Shown here piece by piece: positions 1 through 8,741 of a stretch of 64,000 bases of DNA. A program made the position numbers and the translations under genes. Numbering within the stretch: the first letter of the stretch is position 1; each line of letters begins with the position of its first letter. The stretch is from Phascolarctobacterium succinatutens CAG:287 (GTDB lineage: Bacteria; Bacillota; Negativicutes; Acidaminococcales; Acidaminococcaceae), in the NCBI RefSeq assembly GCF_000434895.1, contig NZ_FR892810.1, forward strand, positions 5,422 to 69,421, read 5' to 3'. The notes under the pieces are model-generated. The model ran no database searches, had not been told where the DNA came from, and worked only from the letters and a program-made list of their open reading frames with translations.

Positions 1-1278
1 GCCGCCGTAAATTTGGGTAAATGTAGGCATCTTAAAAGATTTTGCCGCATTTGCATATAAGCTGCTGTTATTATCCAGCTTCTTCAGCAAAGCAAACTGC
101 GGTGTAAAGGCATCATAACGCTTATTGGCCTCTACAACAGTTTCACGGGCACCTACGGTAGCAGTATAGCCTGCGCCAAGATCCTTAGAAAGCTGTGCAA
201 ACACAGCATAATTTGTTCTGAATTCATTAATCTTCGTACCGGGTTTAATGTTTTTTGCTACGGTAATATCATTTTTATAGGAATCACGGGAAACCGTCGT
301 ACCAACAATAACATCACCGAATTTACCGGTAATCTGCTTTTGCAAATCAAGGCCTATGGTATCAAAGCGTAAATGATCGGACTTGGTCCATTTAGAGCCG
401 GTAACATTGTAGGTCTGATTTCTGCGATTGCTGCGGTTATAAAACAAATTGGCACTCACGCTGTCATCCTTATATTGCAAGCGTGAAAAATCATCAATGT
501 AGTGGTAATTCGCATCCTCGGTAAGCTTGCTCCAGGTTTTTTCAAACTGATCATAGGAATACTTGCTGTCGTTATGCTGGTGCGAGAAGCTCCAGTTATC
601 ATCAAACTTATAGCTGGCGGTAAAGGACTTTTTGTTTAAATCGTTAATCTGCTTATAGTTACTGCTATAACCCTTCATCGGGTCGCTCTGCTCCAGCGCC
701 ACTGCCAAATTCAGCTTATCGGCATTCAATGTCAGCGCTGCCTTTTCCCTGCCGTATTCGCCCTTAGTCAGTGACAAAGTGTTAGGCATCTTCTTTTTCG
801 TGATGATATTGATAACACCGGTAGAAGCCTCGGAACCGTAAAGAGTAGAAGCAGCGCCCTTAACTATTTCTACGCGTGCAATAGATTCCACAGGAATAGA
901 GTCCAGATAATAGCTTTCATTGATGTTGGCAGGCATGCCGTCAATCATCACCACGGTACCCTTGTTAGCACCACGCATCAGGATTTTGGCATTCATACCG
1001 CCAAGGGACTGGCTGCCGCCATAGGAGTAGGTAGTTACGCCGCTTTGCAGACGCAAAGCATCAAAAAGATTAGCAGCGCCTGTTTCAACAAGCTGCTTTT
1101 GGGAAACGGTAGTAACGGAAGCAGGCGTATCTACATCACGCTTGCTTTCGCGCTGCGCGGTAACAACCATGGTGTCAAGATTGTATGTCTGCAGGCTGTC
1201 GGCAAAAGCCGGAGCCGCAAGAGATATATTAGCAGCCAGCATTGTGGCTGCCAGTAAAAACTGGGTATTTTTTCTCAT
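1..1278 (-). CDS. TonB-dependent outer-membrane receptor, N-terminal part (runs off the window)
   Basis: Only the first 426 codons are present; the gene continues past base 1. The protein starts MRKNTQFLLAATMLAAN with a signal peptide ending near AFA. A TonB-box-like stretch (DTMVVTAQR) follows, then a plug domain with typical elements: LQSGVTTYSYGG, ILMRGANKGTVVMIDG and VEIVKGAASTLYGSEASTGVINIITK. After that come alternating barrel strands. The ATG at 1276-1278 is preceded by a GAGAGGATG ribosome site. Receptors of this class import iron-siderophore, haem, cobalamin or similar ligands using TonB energy. The ligand cannot be told from this half of the protein. Plug and signal peptide are clear, so the family is secure. 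It has its own promoter and is not part of the downstream biosynthetic operon. Confidence 0.93.
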   Translation of the reverse strand, partial: MRKNTQFLLAATMLAANISLAAPAFADSLQTYNLDTMVVTAQRESKRDVDTPASVTTVSQKQLVETGAANLFDALRLQSGVTTYSYGGSQSLGGMNAKILMRGANKGTVVMIDGMPANINESYYLDSIPVESIARVEIVKGAASTLYGSEASTGVINIITKKKMPNTLSLTKGEYGREKAALTLNADKLNLAVALEQSDPMKGYSSNYKQINDLNKKSFTASYKFDDNWSFSHQHNDSKYSYDQFEKTWSKLTEDANYHYIDDFSRLQYKDDSVSANLFYNRSNRRNQTYNVTGSKWTKSDHLRFDTIGLDLQKQITGKFGDVIVGTTVSRDSYKNDITVAKNIKPGTKINEFRTNYAVFAQLSKDLGAGYTATVGARETVVEANKRYDAFTPQFALLKKLDNNSSLYANAAKSFKMPTFTQIYGG

Positions 1279-1323
1279 ATATATTCATCCTCTCATGTGC
1301 ATAAAACATCTGCCAAATATAGA

Positions 1324-1352
1324 TTTATAGCACTTTTAAGGATGGTTGTCAA
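1324..1352 (-). promoter_or_regulatory. sigma-70 type promoter of the TonB-dependent receptor
   Basis: On the minus strand a TTGACA -35 box and a TATAAA -10 box are separated by exactly 17 bases, about 45 bases upstream of the receptor start. No clear Fur-like dyad overlaps it. Confidence 0.8.
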
Positions 1353-1385
1353 TAGGGTTTTAATATGAGAAGTGCCGCAGAAATA

Positions 1386-1428
1386 ATAAAAACATATCTA
1401 TTAATGCTTTTATTATAAAAAGCATTAA
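1386..1428 (-). terminator. AT-rich stem-loop after the biosynthetic operon
   Basis: A perfect 11-bp stem (TTAATGCTTTT with its complement, 1401-1411 and 1418-1428) has a 6-base loop. On the minus strand it is followed by a T-rich but interrupted tract. It lies 35 bases after the stop of the last gene of the 1463-8005 operon. The weak T tract makes it a moderate call. Confidence 0.5.
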
Positions 1429-1462
1429 CGATTCGTTCTTTTGTGCTTAATATATTTCAATG

Positions 1463-2413
1463 CTACACTATATCTCTAAAATATTGGATTGTTTTTTCCA
1501 ATCCTACTTCCAAATCAACTTTTGGTTTCCATTTTAAAACATTCATAGCTAAAGAAATATCTGGACAACGTCTTTTAGGATCATCTTTTGGCAAAGCCTT
1601 ATAAGAAAAATCAGAACTATTTTCACAATACAATCTGATTAAACTAGCAACATCAAAAATTGTTCTTTCATCAGGATTCCCTAAATTAACAGGTCCTTGA
1701 AATGAATCTTCCGTTGACATCATTTTTAATAAACCATCCACCAAGTCATCAATATAGCAAAAACTTCTAGTTTGTTCTCCTCTTCCATATATAGTTAAGT
1801 TCTCTCCCCTTAACGCCTGAACTATAAAATTAGAAATAACTCTACCATCATCAGCAGACATAAATGGGCCATACGTATTAAATATTCTTACAACCTTTAC
1901 CAAAGAACCATATTTCCTCGCATAATCAAAAATCAAGGACTCAGCACATCTTTTCCCTTCATCGTAACATGATCTGATACCTGTACAATTAACGTTTCCC
2001 AAGTAATTCTCTTTTTGTGGAAAAATTAACGGATCTCCGTAAACTTCGCTTGTACTAGCCTGTAAAAACTTTGCATGATTTTTTCGTGCCAAATTCAATA
2101 AATTCAATACACATATCGTGTTTACTTTAGTAGTATATATTGGATCTTCTTGATATTTCAATGGAGCTGCTGGACACGCAAGGTTATAAATCTCATCGAT
2201 TTTATATGAAGAATCCAAAACATCTAATATATCCAATATATCTCCATTTACTATATTAAATCTCTCAGTTTCTAACAATACTCTTACATTATTTATATTT
2301 CCAGTCGTAAGATTATCAAAACATATTACGTGGTTCTGTAAATTATCTAGCAGTCGACGGCATAAATTGGAACCAATAAATCCAGCTCCTCCCGTAACCA
2401 AAATAGTACTCAT
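1463..2413 (-). CDS. UDP-glucuronate decarboxylase / UDP-xylose synthase-like SDR
   Basis: Extended short-chain dehydrogenase of 316 residues. The NAD-binding GGAGFIG is at residues 8-14. STSEVYGD lies at 120-127 and the catalytic Tyr150/Lys154 in SCYDEGKR. The IFNTYGP, DDGRVISNFIVQAL and QTRSFCYIDDLVDGL blocks are those of UDP-xylose synthases rather than of generic epimerases. The expected reaction is UDP-glucuronate to UDP-xylose and CO2. AGGAGG lies 5 bases before the second of two adjacent ATGs (2411-2413), so that start is preferred. It is the last gene of the six-gene operon and probably supplies a pentose donor to the glycosyltransferase at 3652-4596 (inference). A UDP-4-keto-pentose product or a related sugar cannot be excluded. 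Confidence 0.85.
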   Translation of the reverse strand: MSTILVTGGAGFIGSNLCRRLLDNLQNHVICFDNLTTGNINNVRVLLETERFNIVNGDILDILDVLDSSYKIDEIYNLACPAAPLKYQEDPIYTTKVNTICVLNLLNLARKNHAKFLQASTSEVYGDPLIFPQKENYLGNVNCTGIRSCYDEGKRCAESLIFDYARKYGSLVKVVRIFNTYGPFMSADDGRVISNFIVQALRGENLTIYGRGEQTRSFCYIDDLVDGLLKMMSTEDSFQGPVNLGNPDERTIFDVASLIRLYCENSSDFSYKALPKDDPKRRCPDISLAMNVLKWKPKVDLEVGLEKTIQYFRDIV

Positions 2414-2468
2414 CATTTCCTCCTAAAAACCAAACGCAGCAAATCGTCGTTGATAGTAATCATAAAAA

Positions 2469-3668
2469 TCAAAGCACTATACGATTAAAACGAGCTTCAT
2501 TCGAAAGGCTAGTACGTAAAGCTTTACTACAATAAAACGGATCCAGGTTATATTCTTTCAAAATTTTATCTAATGAATAAAAATAATTAATAACAGTTTC
2601 AAATGACGGGACATCACAATCCAAACGATTTCCTTTATCAAGGTGTAACACATTTGCACTAGAAACAATACCTTGAGAAGCAAGGTATTGATTAAATTTA
2701 AGCAAATTTCCAATAGGTTCTAAACCTAAAACAAAATTAGTCCAAGAATTACCATAGCCAAATACATCAACACCTTTTTTTAAAGCATCTAAGATATGAT
2801 TAAATCCGATGTTCTTTTTTCCTGGACAATATTTTGCAAAATCATCTTCATTCCCAAGCTCAAAATTAAATACTATTTTTTCAATTCCGGCTTCCTTAAA
2901 GTCTTCTAGTATGTCTAAATCATTGGGCGGCATACAAACTGCTATAATACCTTCAGTAGACTTTTTCTCTACTAATGGCTTTATTGCCCTAACAATATCA
3001 CAATAAATGTGAGCTTGCATATCTAACACTTGATCAGATAAGTCTCCAGAAATCAGAATCACATGCATATGTTCATCATAACATTTTGACTTAATAGCCG
3101 CTTTGACTGATTTCGTGAGATAATTTAGATATGTATCCTTATTTTCATTCCAAAAATCGGGAGAAGAAACCTGATATGCCGTAAAAATACTTGCTTTGTT
3201 TTCACCAGCAACAGTGTTTGCACCACAGAAAAGACAACCTGCAGAAATATTGCATCCTTTCCAAGGAATTATGTTCAATTCATCCAAACCACAAGCAGAT
3301 ACAAAATCCTTTGCAACTAAATCTTCTTCTAATTTATAAGAATAGTAGTCAGGTTCTTCAATAAAAGAGATTGAAATATCTTCAACTTTTCTATTATCAA
3401 CAGTCGCAAATAATTCCCCATTTTTGCAATCAACCACTACTGGTTTTAACTTTCCAGGAGCCACACAAGAAGATACTGTTTCAAATCCATCCGAATGACG
3501 TATCAATAATTCTTGAGGACGGAAGTTATCTGCTCCTACCGGAGCATTGTATACCAAATTCTGAATCTTGGCATTTGTCTTACGTGCATATAAAAGAGCT
3601 TCATCAGTAAATTGTACCCCATGCGTTAATATCATAGCTTTTAAAAAAGTTTCAGGCATTATCATCAT
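2469..3668 (-). CDS. Radical SAM enzyme with an unusual CX5CX2C cluster motif
   Basis: A 399-residue protein with cysteines 139, 145 and 148 in WKGCNISAGCLFC. This is CX5CX2C rather than the usual CX3CX2C. Downstream blocks fit a radical SAM barrel: EAGIEKIVFNFELGNEDDF, YCPGKKNIGFNHILDAL and FGYGNSWTNFVLGLEP. The first 130 residues form a separate domain I do not recognise. CX5CX2C is known from a few divergent radical SAM families, HmdB being one I recall. The chemistry here is unknown. A clear AGAGGAG site precedes the ATG at 3668. The start overlaps the glycosyltransferase stop by 17 bases, which suggests translational coupling. Radical SAM membership is fairly secure; substrate and reaction are not inferable. 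Confidence 0.8.
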   Translation of the reverse strand: MMIMPETFLKAMILTHGVQFTDEALLYARKTNAKIQNLVYNAPVGADNFRPQELLIRHSDGFETVSSCVAPGKLKPVVVDCKNGELFATVDNRKVEDISISFIEEPDYYSYKLEEDLVAKDFVSACGLDELNIIPWKGCNISAGCLFCGANTVAGENKASIFTAYQVSSPDFWNENKDTYLNYLTKSVKAAIKSKCYDEHMHVILISGDLSDQVLDMQAHIYCDIVRAIKPLVEKKSTEGIIAVCMPPNDLDILEDFKEAGIEKIVFNFELGNEDDFAKYCPGKKNIGFNHILDALKKGVDVFGYGNSWTNFVLGLEPIGNLLKFNQYLASQGIVSSANVLHLDKGNRLDCDVPSFETVINYFYSLDKILKEYNLDPFYCSKALRTSLSNEARFNRIVL

Positions 3669-4596
3669 TCTTATCTCCTCTTAGTATATTAAAAATCCAA
3701 ACGATATGAAATATTGGAAAAAACAACTGATAAATTACACCATAAAATAGTAGTTTATAATCTTTTCTAGTCATAAGTAAAGCGATTGCTAAAATATAAA
3801 TCATTCCAGCGTACAAATTACAATAACTAATGTATCCAATCATAAGCCAATTGACTATCCAACTAAAATGGTAAAATGCTGCATGCAATAATAATTTGCT
3901 TTGATATTCTTTTCGTTTCGGATATGAGAATATTTGATAGAAACCTTTCGCCCAACGCTTACGTTGTCTACATAATCCCCCAAAATTTGTATTAGGTTTT
4001 TCGTAACCAAGAAGAAAAGACGATCGTAATATACTATAGTCTTTCCTATTATTACTTATATAAGCGCCAATAGCAAGATCATCTAAAAAAGTATCAATTT
4101 GATATAATTTATCTTGAAAAGCTTTTGGTCTAATAAAAAAGCATTGTCCTGGTATACTAATTCCCATATTTAATTTCCACGATAAAGGTCTTATCAAATC
4201 ATGAGATAAGTGTTTATCCGTCGCCACTAGATTTGATATAAAGCCAGACTGTGATTGGGCATAAATTCGTCCCCATCCAATATCATATTTCCCTGATAAT
4301 CCTTTTTCTAAAAACTTGAGTATTGTCTCGTCATTTACATTTATATCGTTATCAATACTCAAATATAAACAATCCTCTTGTTCTCTTTCAAATAAATACA
4401 GTAGCCTAATATACTTTGTTCCCGGAAAATTTATACTATCGATTTTTATGCCATCAAATTCAAATTTTCTATCATTATCAGTAAATATGATACAAGAGAT
4501 TTTTGTATTAAGCTTTAACGAAAGCGTAAGTATCTTTTTTATATTATCATTAAAAGCCTCATTGCTTCGCATATATGTTATAATTTTCAAGTTCAT
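3652..4596 (-). CDS. Membrane-anchored GT2-type glycosyltransferase
   Basis: A 314-residue protein with the signature positions of the processive family-2 glycosyltransferases. DND is at 82-84 (metal and nucleotide binding), DD at 172-173 (base region) and QRKRW at 211-215 (QxxRW acceptor motif). The last 80 residues form about three hydrophobic segments, so the active site should be on the cytoplasmic face of the inner membrane. ATGA overlap with the upstream carbamoyltransferase shows tight coupling. The UDP-xylose synthase-like gene two places downstream suggests a pentosyl transferase, but this is inference from context. Low GC like its neighbours. Confidence 0.85.
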   Translation of the reverse strand: MNLKIITYMRSNEAFNDNIKKILTLSLKLNTKISCIIFTDNDRKFEFDGIKIDSINFPGTKYIRLLYLFEREQEDCLYLSIDNDINVNDETILKFLEKGLSGKYDIGWGRIYAQSQSGFISNLVATDKHLSHDLIRPLSWKLNMGISIPGQCFFIRPKAFQDKLYQIDTFLDDLAIGAYISNNRKDYSILRSSFLLGYEKPNTNFGGLCRQRKRWAKGFYQIFSYPKRKEYQSKLLLHAAFYHFSWIVNWLMIGYISYCNLYAGMIYILAIALLMTRKDYKLLFYGVIYQLFFPIFHIVWIFNILRGDKNDDNA

Positions 4597-6173
4597 ATTA
4601 TATCTACCTTTTCTCCATTCATATAAACATATTCAAGCTTCATTCTTTTGGCAGAAAGCAAAGCGTCTGATTGACTTTCTACAATAGGTTCTCCTTTGCC
4701 ATTAAAAGAAGTGTTAATCAATACTAATTCCCCATATTTTTTCTCAAGATAATCTAAAATTTTCCAAATCAGCTTTTTATTTTGATTCTCGTATATAACT
4801 TGAATTCTAACAGTATTATCTTTATGAACCAAAGCTGGCATATAATCTATCATTTCAGGTTTAATATTTATTGCCGATAGCATAAGCGGACTAGCTATTC
4901 TATCATCAGTAATCTTTTTCAGATTACGCTCTAATATTACACCTCCAAAAGGTCTAAAGTTTTCCCGATGCTTTATCTGTAAATTGAGCCGATCCTTCAT
5001 GTTCTTACTTTTTGCAGAAGCAATAATGCTTCGATTGCAAAGAGCTCGCGGACCATATTCCGAGCCACCTTCAAATAGTCCTATAATCTTATCATCATGT
5101 ATATCTTTTATTACCTGAAATAATACAGATTCATCATAACATATTTCACCATAACTTTTTCCTAATGCATAGTCCCACTCAATTTTACTCTTATCTTTAA
5201 ATATTTTTCTAATTGCCCAAAGTCCTGCTCCTATAGAAATTCCGTCATCTCCACTTGCTGGAAAAAGACCCAATGAATTAATCAATCCACTATTTATTAA
5301 TTTTCCATTGTTAAGGCAATTTAATGCAACCCCACCAGAAAAACAAAAATCTAGGACATTATATTTTTCAGAAAAATATTTAATACGGGTTTGAATGTAG
5401 CTTTCTAATTCGAATTGAAGAGCACATGCAATATTTTTTGCTGTTTGCAACTCATATGATAGTGGATAATCTTGTGAATTTAAATAATCTAACCATTCTT
5501 TACGAACATGTAATTTTTTATCAAAATACAGACATTCTGGTACATCAGCATTCCCCACACCATATGCTGCCAATGCCATAACTTTGCCAGCTGCATTATA
5601 ATCCTTAAAAATCAGTCGGCTAACATCGGCATAGGCATATCCTATGGAGTCCATATGTGATCCCCATTTGTATTTATGCTTAGATGCACTTTCATGAACA
5701 GCATATTTCTTTTCAGCTTGTAATTCAGTTATTTCGCCATTATCCAGTAGATATAGAGATTCTGCTTCAAATAAATCTTCTTCTGATAAGCTCGAACATC
5801 CATTATCAACTGGTCTGCACCCACGCCCATCCATTATATAAATTAATGTCTTGTCAAATTTAGCTGCTAAAGATGCTGCATATGCATGAAATAAATGATG
5901 CTCATATCTCACAATTACTTTTGAAAACTTCTTATAATAATCATCATTAATTTCAGTTGAATCATACCAATTTACACGAACAACTAACGAAATTTGATTA
6001 TACGTAATACCAGCAGCTTTAAGTAAATATTCTATGCATTCAATAGGTTCTCCAGAATCATGTTTTTTTCTAGTTAATCGCTCTCTGGCAATTGCATAGA
6101 GTAATTGATTATTTTTATATAAACATGCTGAAGAATCATGTCCACTATGAACGCCAAGTATATAACGATCCAC
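4593..6173 (-). CDS. NodU/CmcH-family O-carbamoyltransferase
   Basis: This family transfers a carbamoyl group from carbamoyl phosphate, via carbamoyl-AMP, to a hydroxyl of a sugar or natural product. The start reads MDRYILGVHSGHDSSACLY, the usual GxHDxS opening. The metal-binding histidines sit in EHHLFHAYAA (92-96). SGGVALNCLNNGKL, EYGPRALCNRSI, FRPFGGVILE and NTSFNGKGEPIV mark the Kae1-like and C-terminal domains. Length 526 fits the family. I chose the GTG at 6173 because AGGGGGG lies 6 bases upstream; an earlier in-frame TTG at 6206 lacks a site. It is third in the operon and suggests that the pathway product is carbamoylated. Confidence 0.92.
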   Translation of the reverse strand: MDRYILGVHSGHDSSACLYKNNQLLYAIARERLTRKKHDSGEPIECIEYLLKAAGITYNQISLVVRVNWYDSTEINDDYYKKFSKVIVRYEHHLFHAYAASLAAKFDKTLIYIMDGRGCRPVDNGCSSLSEEDLFEAESLYLLDNGEITELQAEKKYAVHESASKHKYKWGSHMDSIGYAYADVSRLIFKDYNAAGKVMALAAYGVGNADVPECLYFDKKLHVRKEWLDYLNSQDYPLSYELQTAKNIACALQFELESYIQTRIKYFSEKYNVLDFCFSGGVALNCLNNGKLINSGLINSLGLFPASGDDGISIGAGLWAIRKIFKDKSKIEWDYALGKSYGEICYDESVLFQVIKDIHDDKIIGLFEGGSEYGPRALCNRSIIASAKSKNMKDRLNLQIKHRENFRPFGGVILERNLKKITDDRIASPLMLSAINIKPEMIDYMPALVHKDNTVRIQVIYENQNKKLIWKILDYLEKKYGELVLINTSFNGKGEPIVESQSDALLSAKRMKLEYVYMNGEKVDII

Positions 6174-6186
6174 TTGATTCCCCCCT

Positions 6187-6834
6187 TTACAAACGTGCTT
6201 TTTCAATTGCCATACTATGTCTACGTTTTTCTATGCAATTCGGACAATGGAAAGAATGAATTATCCCATTATACCCACAGCCTTTTTCTTCGCTAAGATT
6301 TATTTCTTTAGTTTTTTCCGGATGCTTATCTCTGTATCTATTTTTTATTTCAACACTACATTTTATACAAGGAACATCATTTTTTTCTTTTACATATACT
6401 GCAATTCCTGTTTTATCCCATATATTGAGTTCATCACAAGTACTACAATACGCTAAAAACCAAGGAAATCCCCCATATAAATGTGATATTAATTTTTTTG
6501 AAAAAACATACTGAAATTCTTGTATTTCAAAATCACCTTTTTCTTGAAGAGCTTCATATACCTCATTATCAAATGATTCGCCTGGCCGAAATAAAAGATA
6601 GGTATCAGATTCATCGATGTTCAAATCGCAGCTTTTATATTCATTATACCCCAAAATATCATATACTAATGCCGGAACCCATGGATATAAAATATGAGTA
6701 TTATCTCTATCAATTGCTTTTAGGTCCTCATAAGTTTTAATCTTTGAAGTACACTTAATCAATTCATCTTTATCAATTTCTATTCCCTGCATTTTCATAG
6801 CTAATTTAAATGATTTTATGCAAACACTATCCAT
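6187..6834 (-). CDS. Unrecognised protein with three CxxC pairs and an NDK-like central segment
   Basis: A 215-residue protein with no family I can name. It has CxxC pairs at 130-133, 156-159 and 197-200 plus Cys186, which looks like one or two zinc ribbons in the C-terminal half. Residues about 77-120 (TYLLFRPG, then a helix and the EIQEFQYVF-type strand) resemble the start of a nucleoside diphosphate kinase fold, though I see no catalytic histidine motif. The start at 6834 is preferred because GAGG lies 7 bases upstream and it follows the ATP-grasp stop directly. Its fixed place between ligase and carbamoyltransferase suggests a carrier, adaptor or small-substrate enzyme of the same pathway; that is speculation. 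Confidence 0.7.
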   Translation of the reverse strand: MDSVCIKSFKLAMKMQGIEIDKDELIKCTSKIKTYEDLKAIDRDNTHILYPWVPALVYDILGYNEYKSCDLNIDESDTYLLFRPGESFDNEVYEALQEKGDFEIQEFQYVFSKKLISHLYGGFPWFLAYCSTCDELNIWDKTGIAVYVKEKNDVPCIKCSVEIKNRYRDKHPEKTKEINLSEEKGCGYNGIIHSFHCPNCIEKRRHSMAIEKARL

Positions 6835-6835
6835 C

Positions 6836-8005
6836 TCAAACCTCATCATGCTTAATATATTGGCTACCGATTAGTAGTCTATCTTTTATTTTCTTATAAT
6901 ACGCTTCTGAGAAATTATCTCCTAAACATATAGCTAATCGATTATTGGCACTAGGATCTAATCTATCAATTCTATCTCCTAATTTTTTTAATTTTATAGC
7001 CTGTAAATCGTTAATAAGAAAATTATCATTTATTAGCGTTCCCATAGTATTAGGGATAAAATTCAACTGAAAAACATTTTGGAAATTTCCTTTATTAGCT
7101 ATGCATTTTTCTCCAAACAACACTTCTAAGGAATCCCTATATAAATTACCACCATGGTATCTCAGTAATTCTGAAATTCCTCCACCCACTCGGCATGAGA
7201 AATCAATCGGAACTAGCACATTGCTGACACTAGTAGGTGAAATAAAATCGAATTGTCCGAATGAAATATTATCATAATCAAACAACGCATTGCACCATAA
7301 TTCTAAATATCTTCTTATAAGCTCTGTTGGTTCTTCTAATACATATGCTAATACACACGGAGCATTATCAATAATTGTTCTGTATTTTTTGCATACCCTA
7401 ACAACAGAAATTTTACCCTGAAAGAAAAAAACATCCGCACTATATTCTACGCCATCAATAAATTCAAAACATATTGATGGTGAAGCTGTAATATCTAATA
7501 CTTTTTTTACCTTTTCGTCGACAATAGACGCATCAATTAAATACTTATCTATATTGTGATAATTTAACGCAGAAATAATTTTGACGCCGTGTCCTGAATA
7601 TTGATTATCTGGTTTTATAATATATACTTTTTGTTTATCTGACACTATTTTTTTTACATTGCTCGTTATTTCATATCTATTCGATGGCAATCCGTGTTGC
7701 ATCATGCAATCCGCTAAATATTTTTTAGACCGACTAGCCTTAAATGCTTTAGTAGAAATTCTACACCTTTTTACATTCTTTTTACACCATGTTACCCAAT
7801 ATTCATTTAATGGCACTACTATTGAATCTTCATCTTTAATATCATTTTTAACACTTACTTCTTTCAAATCATCTGAACTAATATATTTTGCCATTTCAGG
7901 TGTTTCAACAAATTGCAATGCGAAATCCGAATTTTTAGAAGCAGCTTTTATATCTGCCAATCCATATATGCTTGCAGCACCTGCAAATATTATTATTGTT
8001 TTCAT
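6836..8005 (-). CDS. ATP-grasp ligase
   Basis: A 389-residue protein with the ATP-grasp layout. An N-terminal Rossmann-like part (MKTIIIFAGAASIYGLADI) is followed by the ATP-binding lysine strand VYIIKPDNQYSGHGV with its glycine-rich loop. Then come FEFIDGVEYSADVFF and the metal/catalytic segment FGQFDFI...VPIDFSCRVGGG. Members form an amide or related bond through an acyl-phosphate, often joining an amino acid to a carboxylate in carbapeptide, siderophore or nucleoside pathways. It is the first gene of the operon, with TAGGAG upstream of the ATG and a plausible promoter at 8067-8094. Its substrates are unknown. Confidence 0.85.
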   Translation of the reverse strand: MKTIIIFAGAASIYGLADIKAASKNSDFALQFVETPEMAKYISSDDLKEVSVKNDIKDEDSIVVPLNEYWVTWCKKNVKRCRISTKAFKASRSKKYLADCMMQHGLPSNRYEITSNVKKIVSDKQKVYIIKPDNQYSGHGVKIISALNYHNIDKYLIDASIVDEKVKKVLDITASPSICFEFIDGVEYSADVFFFQGKISVVRVCKKYRTIIDNAPCVLAYVLEEPTELIRRYLELWCNALFDYDNISFGQFDFISPTSVSNVLVPIDFSCRVGGGISELLRYHGGNLYRDSLEVLFGEKCIANKGNFQNVFQLNFIPNTMGTLINDNFLINDLQAIKLKKLGDRIDRLDPSANNRLAICLGDNFSEAYYKKIKDRLLIGSQYIKHDEV

Positions 8006-8066
8006 CTCAATTTCTCCTAGATTAACTCTAAACCCAATTATATGAAAGCTTGTGCCGTTAACAAAA

Positions 8067-8094
8067 AGAATATCAATAGTGATTTTTGCGTCAA
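8067..8094 (-). promoter_or_regulatory. Probable promoter of the ATP-grasp/carbamoyltransferase operon
   Basis: TTGACG (8089-8094) and TATTCT (8067-8072) are spaced 16 bases apart on the minus strand, about 60 bases before the operon's first ATG. The -10 box is imperfect. Confidence 0.45.
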
Positions 8095-8320
8095 ACCTAT
8101 TGTTCCGAAAAGTAGCGGGTACTACATATCAATCTTATTTTAGCGCAATCGAAGCTATTAGTAAATCCTGCTACAAATTTTTTAAAGACATGATATACTT
8201 CGCGCATTCTTAAAGTTCTTACGAATAAATATAATAAAAACGAGAAATGCCACAAAAATTACATAAGCGTCTAATAAAGTCTCCACTTACAAAGCATACA
8301 AATTAATATTACATATCTAA

Positions 8321-8384
8321 GCAAAAAACAAAACCTCCTATTCCAGAATGTTAATATACCGAAATATACATTCTAAAAAGGAGG
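8321..8384 (-). terminator. Long intrinsic terminator of the RiPP-like operon
   Basis: A two-part stem (CCTCCT/AGGAGG at 8334-8339 and 8379-8384, AGAATGT/ACATTCT at 8345-8351 and 8368-8374) is followed on the minus strand by a tract of TTTTGTTTTTTG. It lies 160 bases after the 65-residue peptide gene. The rest of 8006-8543 holds only this hairpin, the leader and promoter of the ligase operon, and AT-rich sequence in which I see no gene. Confidence 0.75.
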
Positions 8385-8543
8385 CTGAGACAGTATATCT
8401 TCCGAAAATTATATCACTAAATTACTCAACATTAAACCATCTGAGGTGTTATCTTTAACTGGAAGCTCAAAAAAAGGTACTATTATTCTTAAGATTCACC
8501 TGAAAGTTAACGATTAGATCCACTCAATTCCAATAACAATAAA

Positions 8544-8741
8544 TTATTGATTGAATCTTATTGAATTATTGTTTACAGACAGTAAAGCTTTACTGTGAAT
8601 ATCTCTAAGCATTAAACCAGAAGCAGTGCCCACAGAAAATGCTGATGCTGCACTAAGTCCGGCAACAGCGCCTACGACAGCGGGAATAGCACCCTCACTA
8701 GGATATAAATTATTAATTAATGGTTTACTATATTTTTTCAT
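8544..8741 (-). CDS. Candidate RiPP precursor peptide (65 residues)
   Basis: The peptide begins MKKYSKPLINNLYPSEG. The KKYxKPxI start is a common leader pattern of small radical-SAM-modified peptides in gut Firmicutes. A stretch rich in Ala, Gly, Val and Ser follows (about residues 19-44), then a polar tail. There is no cysteine, so thioether (sactipeptide or ranthipeptide) chemistry on this peptide is unlikely. ATGA overlap with the PqqD-like gene and a GGAGG site 7 bases upstream make it a real coupled gene. It shares the leader motif and a [IF]P-x-VGA hydrophobic block with the peptide at 9032-9196. The precursor role is inferred from context; a small unmodified bacteriocin is the main alternative. 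Confidence 0.7.
   Translation of the reverse strand: MKKYSKPLINNLYPSEGAIPAVVGAVAGLSAASAFSVGTASGLMLRDIHSKALLSVNNNSIRFNQ

Noticed and set aside
1401..1428. Fur box upstream of the TonB-dependent receptor
   Set aside because: The dyad TTAATGCTTTT lies about 50 bases beyond the receptor -35 and does not match the GATAATGATAATC pattern. It fits better as the end of the neighbouring operon.
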